From Tribonema minus (Eukaryota > Sar > Xanthophyceae > Tribonematales > Tribonemataceae): DNA of 64,000 nt. The stretch covers positions 62,001 through 126,000 of the forward strand of contig JAFCMP010000099.1 in the NCBI GenBank assembly GCA_017506865.1. Reading direction: 5' to 3'. The translations under genes and the position numbers were made by a program. Positions 10,700-22,300 of this stretch are shown here, piece after piece (position 1 is the stretch's first letter; each line of letters starts with the position of its first letter). The notes under the pieces are model-generated. The model saw nothing but the letters and a program-made list of their open reading frames with translations. It did not search any database and was not told the DNA's origin.

Positions 10700-12330
10700 C
10701 TCTAATTTCGCACCACGCCAGCGCATACGGAACACAGCGGCTCGCACCGCTTTTGTGAAAGACTAATTGCCTAATTGTTGCTTTGTGGGGGTGGACGTGC
10801 ACAGCAGCATAGCACCATGATGGGCATCCCAGAGACCGCTGATGTAGGTAACATATGACTTGGCTCAGCGTACACTACTAGCACGTGCAAATGAACGGCT
10901 GATGTAGTAACATGCATCTACTCAGCAAATTTCATGCAAGGGGTCACGAGCATAACAAAAAAGTACACAAAACATGCCATGGCCATGAAATCACTGTTTA
11001 TTGTCTGCACTGTGTGGGCCAGCTGGCAAACCTGACCCTAATCCTAACTCTAACCCTGACCCTAAGACGCTGATGAGTGGCGTCCATATTAAACCTACAG
11101 TACAGTTGTACGAGCCTTCCTGAAAGAGTAAAGCGCCCAAGCATCCTGCAGTTAGTAGTTCCTGTGCGCGCCGCGTTCCGTGCAATAATCGACGCCTCAC
11201 ACCTGCCATACTAGTAGCCTGCAATATCATTGGTTGCTAGAACTGCTGCCGCAGGCATTCTCGATGGTGGCCAGTCGTAGGCTCTGTCGGACCACTTGCG
11301 CTTAGCAAAACCTTTGAGCTTTCACAAACTTCTTGGTGTCCTGGTTGCAGTACGCCCAGACCGTATCGGGACGAAATATGAGAGGATGCGGAATTACTGC
11401 TTTTGGGTCATCGATGGGCACCTCATGCATTTCCACAATCGGGTCATGGCACCCTTCCTCCCTCAGTTCTTTCTCAATGGTCTCCATGGCAGCCTCGATG
11501 TCCTGCCCAAAGAGTTCGGGCCACTGCCACTAGAGGACATCTTCAACTTCAACTTCAAGTAGTGCCAATGAAGCCTACGAGCGAGCAAAAGAGCACCAGA
11601 GGCACAATGATTGCTTGTGAACATGAATTGCGTTCGTGCAGGCATGGTTGAGGTGGGCTCGGAGCCTTCACCAAGCTCACATGTGACAAGGCCTCTGACC
11701 GTTGTAAGCCCTAAGCTGTAATGGAAGCACACTGCAATGACTGCAGAATTATCATGGTGAAAGCATGCTCAGAAAATCTAGAAGCATGTCATCGAGCACG
11801 GGCACACAATCACAAAGCACTGCGAGGCGTTGCACTCAAGCCAAAGCTCTGTTCCAGATTGCCCGAGCATGCATACACGCAGAAGCGCAAGGCCGGCGTA
11901 CCTCCGGACGCACAGGCAAAATCAACTGGGTTCAGAAGCGCAGCAGGCAGGCAGATCATCTGCCCTGGCGTGATTATACGCCTCGCCTTCCAGAAGTCGA
12001 AGCGCGCTAGGTATGGGCTGGGCCGCGGTATGTGGAATGTTGGCAGAATTGTTCAGGCGGCGCAGCCAGTGGGGAGCCGATACTTCTGTGAGGCGCGCCG
12101 CTGCGGTCATACACGGCGGTGATGCGGGCTACTAAGATATTGTGTTTTCCCCGCTGAACATGTGAAGAGTTTTTGTGCTGCCTCCACAAGCATGCGTTGC
12201 GTGGCAGTTACGCGCTGATGGCCTGTAGTGCCACAGCATATGACCTTTGTTGTACGGTACACACATTGTCTGGCACACACAATCTCACGATTCTTCAAGC
12301 AGGAGGGGCGAGTCAACTTCCAATCGTGTG
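10700..12330. repeat. Segmental duplication, unit 2
   Basis: Second copy of the block at 8400-10310. It holds the degenerate inhibitor copy on the minus strand and ends about 75 bases before the NOC2 start codon, so unit 1 carries a copy of what is now the NOC2 upstream region. Confidence 0.65.
11302..11520 (-). pseudogene. Second potato inhibitor I copy, start region degenerate
   Basis: The reading frame from WPELFGQDIEAAMETIEKE to the stop TAA (11302-11304) is open and close to the 8908-9150 copy (KKFVKAQRFC identical). It keeps VWAY, a Leu-Ile P1 pair and RPD before the final strand. Upstream of the Trp codon the frame meets TAG, and the ATG near 11540 is out of frame. It is either a pseudogene, starts at the internal Met at 11487 (60 codons, lacking the N-terminal strand), or has an undetected upstream exon. 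It is divergent to NOC2. Confidence 0.6.
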
Positions 12331-12405
12331 GTTGGCTTTGGCTTGTGCGTTACTACATACTTGTGTTCGCAGAAGGTACACGCAGTTTGGCAGCAAGCTG
12401 TTACG

Positions 12406-13390
12406 ATGGGAAAGCGACAGAGACCTTCTGCAGTCGCAGAAACAAAGAATGCAAAGGCGAACAGTTTGAAGGGTGGGGAGCTTGCAGCTGAAGACCTCGA
12501 TGCCGATGCGTTCATGGCTGCATTTGGCGAAGAATTGGATGGATGTGAGCTAGACGGCGATCAAGATGTGAATGCAGACGGGGCTGGTGATACTGGTGAG
12601 TCTTGTCAAGCGATCTGGAAGTTGTGGGAATTCTAATCCCAGGTCGGTCACACTGCAGCATGTCCAAGTCTGTGCATACTGGTACATGTCCAAGTCTGTG
12701 CATACTGATTCTATTTGACTGGTGATTGTAGTTTGTTCACGACTCCATGATTCATTGGCTGGTGGTTGTAGACCGGGTTTGATGTTGACTCTGTGCAGAT
12801 GTGCTGTGTGCCACTAGGAAGCCTGGCTTAGTAAATGTCTGAATGCACACCGCTGGCCTCGGACCCAGGCAATTCGCAGCCTGGTGATTATGGTGCAAGC
12901 TTACAGCCTCTTGATCGGCTTCACTGCGCCGCACGCACCGCCTTGGCTCACGGGAACGCGCACGTGCAGCGGTGGCTGCCGGCTACATCTTACGCGCTAC
13001 ACACCCTGTCGTGCAGCTTGGGTTGTGTTGAAGCCGACCAGAAGTCATATCACATAGTTACACTCAACTCACAGTTGAACCGCACTGACGCCGCGGACAG
13101 ATGGCAGCGACGGCGAGCTCGACGATGCAGCGGAAGCAGAAGCGACGAGCGACGATGATGACGACAGCGCAGCCGATGACAGCGACAGCGGCGCCGCCAG
13201 CGGCAGCGACCCTGACGAATCTGGCGACGCAGCGGTGGGGGGCGCAGGTGACGCGGATGCGGGCGACGAGGACGACGCCAACAGGCACGCGCGCGAGCTC
13301 CGGGAACTGTCCGAGAAGGATCCCGAGTTCTACCAGTACCTCCAGGCGGAGGAGCCGGACCTGCTGGAGTTCGACCCGAAGGAGCTCGAG
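12406..13390 (+). CDS. NOC2 exons 1-2: acidic N-terminus
   Basis: Exon 1 (12406-12595) and exon 2 (13101-13390) share a split Asp codon and give residues 1-160. A long Asp/Glu/Ser/Ala stretch is followed by ELSEKDPEFYQYLQAEE, the conserved N-terminal Noc2 motif. The 505-bp intron between them contains a tandem direct repeat of about 25 bp (12660-12707). Confidence 0.85.
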
Positions 13391-16300
13391 GTGAGAGGGA
13401 TCGATTGGCTTGCTACAGCAGTTCTTAATTATGTTCATTGAAACCTTCAAGTGCTTGCCTAGCTTTTCTTGATATAGAGTATTTTTTCCCCATTTTTTTC
13501 TTGTTTGATTTAGAGCTTTTTCATATCTTTTTTTGCATGTTTGGGTGGCGGTCGCCCTTGTAGGGCTAAGGTTGGGGTCAGCCGCGCCCTGTGGAAGTCT
13601 TTGTCCTGCTTGGTCCTGTAGCACTGCAGCTGGCCGGGTTGGTGGCCCCTCTAGGGCTGGGGTTGGGCTGAGCCATGCCATACCTGCGGAGTTGGATTCT
13701 GTTGTGCGCTTGGTCTCGAGCGCGCAGCAGGCGCGGAGGCAGACCGCGCCACTTCCGGTTCCCCCAGAGAACTGCTGGGTGTACGTGCGCAGTCGCGTGG
13801 ACATTGTGTATGTGCACTAGCGCGATGCGCTGTGGCAGCGTCGGGACAGTGCGCTGATGGGGGGCCGGTGCGTGCTGCTCTCTCACAAAAACGCGTCTCG
13901 GAAAGACGCTCGGCAGGGGGCAGCTGGGGAGTTGCTGCCGGTGTCGCGCCGCGCCGCGAGCGTTGGGGGCGTCGATCGCCGGTGACGCTCGCATGCATGG
14001 CTAGTTGACATACCTGCATGTTTGTGCAAGGAGCACTGCAGAGCTGCTGGACGTTAGGTTCAAAGCTTCGAGGCAGCGGGGCGGCAGTTACGGAGCGTCA
14101 TCTTTAACTTCAACTCGTGCATGGCCGACGAGCTGGCCGCGGCCCTGACCCCAGCACTCACTATAATCCTCAACTTTTGACTTTAAGTTCATGCGCTCTT
14201 GTGTTCTGATGCGAACGCGCTGCCGCTCGTCACCCGCGCGCAGGTGTCGGACAACGAGGCAGAAGGGGAGGGGGGGGAGGAGGAGGGGGGGCGGGGGGGG
14301 AAGAAGAAGAAGGGGAAGGCAAAGGGTGGCAGCGAAGAGGGTATGGTGCTGACCAAGGCATCGCTCAGGGCGCTGCAGGAGGCGGCGTTCGTGCGCCGCA
14401 GCTTGAAGGGCCTCAAGCGGCTGCTGCTGGTGTTCCGGGCGGGGTGCCACATCGGCGAAGAGGTATGGCTCCCTTCATACCTATACCTACCTAGCCATTC
14501 ACGGCATCAGTGGTACACTATCAGTACAATATCAGTACACTGCTGTATGGCAGGCTGCAGTGTCAAGGGCCTCTAAGCGGCTGCTGCTGGTGTTCAGGGC
14601 GGGGTGCCACATCAGCGAGGAGGTACGGCTACATACCTACCCATTCACGGCGCTGATCAGTATTACACGATCAGTACACTATCAGTACACTGCTGTACGC
14701 AGGCTGCAGTGTCAAGGGCGTCAAGCAGCTGCTGCTGGTGTTCAGGGCGGGGTGCCACATCGGCGAAGAGGTGCGGCTGCCTACATACCTACCCATTCAC
14801 GGCAATCATTAGTACACTATCAGTACGCTATCAGTGCACCTGTACTGCAGGACCGCGAGGGTAGGAGATCTGGCGTAAACAGATGTGTGAGATGGGGTTG
14901 CAATGGCTCAACTCAAACGCGTCGCTTGCCTAGCCTGCTCTGCTGTGATGATGATCAGCAGCCGCGCTCACTCGACATGTCAACAGTCAACACACTCGCT
15001 TTTCTGTGGTAACGTTTAGCTGACATCAACAACAGCGTCGTTAGTGTGAAGTAGCAAAGTGGGTGCGAGGCTCCGCCCGCTGCCCGCATTGCGGGCGGGA
15101 AACTTCAACTTCAATGCGACGCCAGCGTACTCTTGCAGGGCCATGATCGTTGCTGCCGATGTAGCGGCTTGGCCGTCTCACGCAAAGGCGTGCACGACCA
15201 AGCACGCTCATCCAAACCATAGCCCCAGTTATTCTGGTCCTCCCTTGCATCACATGCCGCCTGGTTGGCGGCTATGCGCGGGTCACGTGCCACTTACCAG
15301 AACTGTGCCTCAGTACTATTGTGCCACTTCCCAGAGATCCGCTTCCAAGGCTGATTCTAATGCGCCGGCATTTTCTTGAGCGCCGACCTGATGATGTGAC
15401 AGGAAGCAAACAGAAACTCATACTTCAAGTACTCGGATGCTCGCAAGCAGTACAGCGGTGCTGCACTGTACACCTCCGCTCCGGCTGTGCCGTGCCGCGC
15501 CACGCGCATGACTCGTCAATGGCGACGACGACGATGCTCTTGCGAGGCGGAATCGATGACGCGCGTAGCTTAAGGAATTCAATCAATCACTACTGGTGGG
15601 CCAGCGACACGCACAAGCACGCACGCTCGCTGCTCACCTCTGCTCTGACCGCGCGCTGCGCGGCGCTGTGCGGCGCTGTGCGGCGCTGCGCGTACAGCCA
15701 TTGAAATGTGAATTTACAGCTTGCTCATGCAGCTGTAGTGACAAATAGCGTGCCGGGAAGCCTTGACGACTAATCAAGTGTGCCAATAAGCCATGAAAGC
15801 GTCAATCCTCAGCCTACCAGCGCCGTTATTGTAATATATCATGAGTAATCAACTGTGCCGTGCGCGCAGGCGGACGATGGCGACGCCGGCGGCCGCTTCG
15901 CTGCGTCGCACTCTCGCTAGCGTGCTCACTCCTCCCCCTCTGACCGCGCGCCGGGAAGCCATGCAAGTGCCACTCCATAGCCTACCAGCGCAGTGATTGC
16001 ATTTTATCAAGAGAATCACCTGTGCCGCGCGCGCAGGCGGACGATGGCGATGGCGACGCCGGCCGCGGCGGCGACCGCGCGCTCGCGCGGCGCTTCAAGA
16101 TCCCCACGGGCGACCTGTACAACGAGCTCATGGTCAGCTGCCTGTCCAATGCGCACAGGGCGTTCATGTTCCACACGTTCCCGGACCAGGTGCGCGCCGC
16201 GCGTGTGAGAGGAGCGTTGCCGCTTGAAGTGCTAGGCTTGAAGTTTGAGCAAATCAGACCACCGAAATTGCGTGTCCAGAGCGCACAGGGCTTTCATGTT

Positions 16301-19300
16301 CCACACGTTCCCGGACCAGGTGCGCGCCGCGCGTGTGAGAGGAGCGTCGCCTCTTGAAGTTCTGCAATGCGCACGACGCGCCTTCGTGTTCCACATTTTC
16401 CAGCCAGGTGCATGCCGCGCACATGTCCCAGGAATGTCGCGTCCTGAGGCTTGCGTGATGAGATGCTCAGGGGCCGCCCGCAGAGTGCTAGTTTGACGCG
16501 TTTGTTGAACTGGAATCGCTGTGCCTGCGCAGCACGCCCACAGAGATGGAGGGATCAGTGCACTCTCCCAGGCACTTGCGCGCGCCGGTGCGCACGGGTG
16601 ATAACTAAGGCACAACAGCGATGCTTGAAGTTTGAGGCCGTAACTGAGGTGCAGCACACGTGCACGTGCAGGATCACTGAGGCACAACATTGATGCTTGC
16701 GTGAAGGATCACTGAGGCACATCAGTGATGCTTGCAGTTCAAGGCTATGTCTGACCTGTTGCACGTGCATGTGAAGGCGCACCGCTGCACAGCTCTCTGC
16801 GACACACCGTGGCTCTGTCCCAGTTGCACGGTGTGAATGTCGACAAGACCTGGGGGACTGATTGACAACGCTGTGTGTACACAGCGGCGGCATGTGCGGG
16901 ATGAGATCGAGCACGCTCCGAACTGCTTCAGCGGGCAACGGCAGCTCACATTCACTTTTGCAAAAGCTGTTGAAGATTCAAGGAACTTGACTCGGAAGTT
17001 GACGTCCCTACACGCCGCATGCGATTGCTTCACAGGTGCAAGCCGCCCTGAGCCTGGCTGAGAGGGACATCGCCAAAGAGGAGCAGCAGCAGGAGGCTGC
17101 CGCCGCCGCTGCCACCAATGAGGCCGGCAAAGCGCGCAAGCGGAAGGGCAAGGCCGGCGAGACGGGTAAGCTCAGCGCTGACCCATTGCCTGAGCGTTGC
17201 TGACTTGGCACCAGACTCATGAGGAAATGAGCCACCTTTCACATCAACTCTGAAGCGCTCATCCGCTCGGCGCTCGCCCACGCACTCACGCATCGCGCGC
17301 CTGCGTGTGCTTGTGTATACAACGGCGTGCCGGCGGCCTCCTCCCGGTGGCTTGCGTGTGGACGCAAAGCGCTGATGCAGCCGCCCCATACCTACCAGCC
17401 CTCGCGAGCGCAAGCACACACACTCGTCAAATTTCACAGCAGTGGTTTCTGCCAAGAAAACAAAATCAAGAACAGCTGTGCGTCCACAAAATGTTGCACT
17501 TGCGATCGCACTTACACTTGCACTTGCGCTGGCGTCCGCGCGTGCCCCCTCCGCAGCAGCGGCGGCGTCGCAGCAAGCGCGCTTGCAGGCGGCCAAGGTG
17601 GCGCTTGCACTTGCACTTACATTGCAGTTACACTGGCACTTGCGCTTGCGTCTGCGCGCCCACGATTTCAGCCTGCACTTGCACTTCTTGCTTGCAGTTA
17701 CACTTGCACTTGAACTTGAACTTGTGCGCGTGCGCGTGCCCCCTCCGCAGCAGCGGCGGCGTCGCGGCAAGTGCGCCTGCAGGCGGCCAAGGAGGCGCGC
17801 GTCGGCGCGATACGCCTCACCAAAGCCGACTTTGCCGTCGCTGCAAAGCGCCCCTCGTGGCGCGCGATACAGGTGACCTAGCGTTAGGGTTAGCCTCAGG
17901 GTTTGAAAACACGTCGGCTCGTGGCGCGCAATACAGGTGACCTGATCATGCTTTGAGTCAGGGGTAGGGTTAGAAATACGTCGGGCAAGGGTTTGGTCAC
18001 GGCAAGCGTTACATGTGCCGGTAAGCGCCACTCGTGGCGCGCATTACTAGGTGACCTAGCCTTAGGGTTAGGGTTAGGGCTGGGACTGAAAGTACGTCGG
18101 GGTAAGGGTCGCATTACATGTGACCTGCTTTGTCTCAAGTCCCCTGTTAGGGTTAGGGTTACGGAGTTAGCGTGGCTCACCAAAGGCGATTTTGCTGCGG
18201 CTGCGAAGCGCCCGTCGGGGCGCGCGGTACAGGTAAACTACTCATGCTTCGGATCAGGGGTAGGATTAGGAGTTTTTAAGGGGTAGGATTTGGTCGTGGC
18301 ACGCGTCACATGTGACCTGTTCTGTTTACGTCCCTGTTAGGGTTAGGGTTGCGCAGTTAGGGTGCCTCGCTGAGACTTTGCCGTGGCCGTGGCGCGCGAT
18401 ACAGGTGACTTGCTCATGCTTAGAGTTAGGGTTGTTTCATTAGGTCAGGTCATGGGGGTCAGAGTGAGGGCTAGGCCGTGGCACTGCTCAGCATTTGGTT
18501 AGGGTTTACGGTTACGCTGTGAGGGTAACCTCTAAGGTTATGGCGCGCTTCTTCATGGCGCGCAATACAGGTGGCCTGCTCGGTGTCCGCGTTAGGGTTA
18601 GGATTAGGGCCATCATGTCACGTTCTAGGGTTGGAGTTAGGGTTAGGCCGTGGCACGCGGTAAGGGTGCCCAGCGTTTAGTTAGGGCTAGGGTCAGAGCC
18701 AGGTCATTGCGCATACATAGAACTGATGCTGTTACTTTCACGTGCGTTTCATGCACTGTACTACGCAGTGTGTAGTGTATGTGTGTGCTGTGCGTGGTGT
18801 GTAGTGTGTGCAGCATGTACTGTATGTTGTGTGTTGTGTGTGCGTGCGCGACATCGCTCTTGCGCCTGCGCATCGCATCTCGTCGATCGCCTCATCGCAG
18901 CCTGCGCTCCGCATGTCAACATTCCACCTATACCCCCCCCCCCCCCTCAGCTGCAGCCCGCGCTCCGCACACCAACATTTCACCTATACCTCCCCCCCTT
19001 ACCCCCCTCTCCTCCCTCCCCAATTCCCCACCACACCCCCCCCAACTCCCTTCCCCCCGCCGCAACGCAGCCCATGCTGTACGCGTTCCTGAAGGCGGTG
19101 GCGCACGTGCTGACGCAGCTCAAGGATCGAGACCTTCTGGCCTTCGTGCTTCGTGCGCTGCAGCACTACACCAAGCTGCTCGTGCCGTTCCAGAGCCTGG
19201 CGCGCAGGTGCGTCCTGGAGGCGGCACTGCGCAGTCTCTGCTACCCTTGTCAGTTGGGCCAGTGTGCTGTTCTTTTCTGCTGTTCTTTACAATGGCTGGA

Positions 19301-22300
19301 CTGATGAGCTTTGCTCACGCAGCAGCACTCGGCTCTGCGCCGCCGTGGCCGTCCCTCTGTGGTTCGACACTCGTGCTGTTCAAAGCAGTTGAAGTACGAC
19401 TAGGCCGGAGCTCATTTGCTCACGACAGGTCAGCCCTGTTACATAGCCAAGCTGCTCGTGCCGTTCCAGAGCCTGGCGCGCAGGTGTGCTGCGGCAGCAG
19501 CGAACAAACAACTGTGTGTAGACAGCAGTGCTCAAAAACGTGCACTTCGACGTGCCACAGTGCCCTTTTTGACTCACTCTGTGACCACGGTACTGCTACT
19601 CAGAGTCCTTGTCTTGGGACCGAAATTGTATTAGGGCATGTTATCATGACAAGACCGCAGGATCGCACGGACTCTCATGAAGTGCTCTCACAGTTGCTTG
19701 AGCTTCGTGGATGCCAGAGAATTGCACACTGTATAGAAATCAGCCCTGGCACAAGCGCCAATGTGGCATACACTTCAATCTCTATCCGCTCAACGGGAAT
19801 AGCAAATTGCGAGCGGAGTTGGTGTGCCGAAGCACTAAGTTTACCCTCAGCTCAACCCTCATCTCAGCTCAGAGAGGTGCGGAAAGCCATGCTCTCATGC
19901 GGAATAGTACTTTGACGCACCTGAAGTGCAGACGATGCAAGTCCAGCAAAGAAGATGGAACCACTTCGCAAACATACAAGTAGTGAACACGCCTTGTTGG
20001 ATTGTGAGCTGCAAAGCAAATCAAGGCACTCTCCTTGTTGATGAAGTGCAAATCACAGCTGAAGCCCCCCCCCCCCCTTCTTTGTTGTTGACTGTACCTC
20101 AAACTGCAGTTCGTGCCTGAAGCCCCCTGCCCCTTTCTACCTCGGCCATCACACACCTGAAAGTCCACTTTCCAACGCTGCATGCCTCTCTCTCTTGCAC
20201 CAGATACCTCAAGGCGATGCTGGGCCTGTGGGAGGGCGGCGCCGCCGGGGGCACGGTCAGCGACGACGCGGCCGCGCAGGCAAAAGAGAGCACGCTGCAG
20301 GTGAGCGCTGCTGCTGCCCCCACTTGCTGCTGAGCACCATTTGTCTTTATTGTTGTGGTGCAGTGATGCATGGCAGTCAAGCGCTGCAACATCGGCAGCA
20401 ACAACGCGGCCTCGCTGTTGAAGTTTGCAGTTGAGGTTTGTGCGTGCTGCAGTGCTCCGATCGACCCCCATTCATTCCCGTGCCTCAGCGTCGGTTGTTG
20501 ACTTCTCGACACGACATTATCACCACTTCAAGCCCCTGGAGTCCTTTGTATGGTATGTATGTATGGTATGCTGCATGTCATATATAAGCGCGCGCAGCAG
20601 GAGAGTCACTGTTGAACTTACCGTGCATCCGTGCCCCACAACATGTACACGTGCGCCGTGGCAGATCCCGAATGCCATGTACTGGCGCATGCGCAAATGT
20701 GTCCCTGGTACACCATCGTTGTGAACAGAGAAATAGATGCAGGTGATAATCTTTGCCCTGCTTGCGCAAGTTGCAACGCGTAGTCTAACCCTAAGCTTAC
20801 GTCCGCAGGTCCTGGCCTCTCTGCGCGTCCGTGCAGTGGCCGAGAACCAGCCGTTTCCCTCTGCAGAGCTTTCATACAGTATACCCTACCGTAACCTCAA
20901 CCCACCCACTATATCCTGTGGAGCTCTCATACTACATAGCAGGATACCTTACTTTAACCCTGAACCTACCCCGATGTCCGCAGGTGCTGGCCTTTTGCGC
21001 GTGCGCGATGGCCGAGAACCAGCCATTTCCCTTTCATACTTCTTCTAGAAGTATATATACCTTGCCCTTATTCTAACCTCAACCATATCTCCGCAGGTGC
21101 TGGCCTTCCTGCGCGTGCGCGAGATGGCCGAGAACCAGCCATTTCCCTTTGTTGCGCTTTCATGCAGCATATACCTCGCCGTCACCCGAACCTACCCCCT
21201 ACATCTGTGTCAAGTTTCATACGTTATATACCTTGCCCTCATTTTTTTAACCCTAACCCTACATGTGCAGGTTCTGGCCTTCCTGCGCGTGCGCGAGATG
21301 GCAGAGAACCAGCCGTTCCCCTTTGTGGAGGAGGTCCTCAAAGCGGCCTACCTGGCGTATGCGCGCAACTGCCGCTTCGTCAACGAGCAGACGCTGCCGG
21401 CGATCACGTTCCGCGGCAACTGCATTGTGGAGCTGTACGGCATGGACCTGGCCAGCGCGTATCAGGTGCGTCACACTTGCAGTAGTGAGTTGAACTACTG
21501 TGGACTACCCTAATCTTAGTGTATGGTGACTTGAAGTACGGTGAAGTTCCCTAGTCTAAGACGCTGCCCGTGACCACGTTAAGCGGCAACTGCATCGTCG
21601 AGCTGTACGGCATGGAGCTGGCCAGCGCGTATCAGGTGCGTCACACTTGCAGTGGGGTGACTGGAATTACTGTGAAGAACCCTGATTCAAGGCGCTGACC
21701 GGGATCACGTTTCGTGACAACTGCGGACCTGGCCAGCGCATATGAGGTGCGTCGCATGCCGTACTTGCAGCTGTACGCTGCGCTTTGAGACACCGAAGGG
21801 AGCAGCGCTCAGCGCCCCTGTAGTGGGAATGCGCGTGACAGAAAAAGGGGAGACAGCTTGTGAAATAGGCTGGGCAACATCCGGCGTGAGCCATTCGTGC
21901 AGTGCTGCGTCTGCTATCCACACTTCGAGTTCCTCTTAAAGTGCTCATGAATGTTTCACCGGCGCTGTATGTTGCGCCACAAATCACAACAATTGTTCCG
22001 AGCTGCCCATCACGATGCTACTTTGAAGTCCTTGTGGTGGGCTTTGGGTACTGGTCCTTGCAACAGCGTGAAGAATCTGCGAAGGGCATATGCCATCTGG
22101 CTGCTAGTGGGTGACATGCGAAGCATGGGTGCTGGCAGCTGATTGATCCAGTCACACTCTCAACTTCAACGCCGTAACCCCGAATTCAGCCCCGATAATT
22201 GTTGAGAGCATCGAGGTAGTGTACTTTGACGCACTCTCTCACCCCAGCTTCGGCCGCGCGTGTGAGCTGATCCTGACTATATTTGCTGGGCCAGCGTATC

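Noticed and set aside
13064-13804. 246-codon minus-strand ORF over NOC2 exon 2
   Set aside because: Antisense to a verified exon whose plus-strand reading is an acidic Noc2 N-terminus with matching splice phases. The minus product has no domain.
17030-18031. 333-codon minus-strand ORF
   Set aside because: It overlaps NOC2 exons 5-6 and their echo array in antisense. Its composition is Ala/Arg/Ser low complexity from GC-rich repeats, with no family features.
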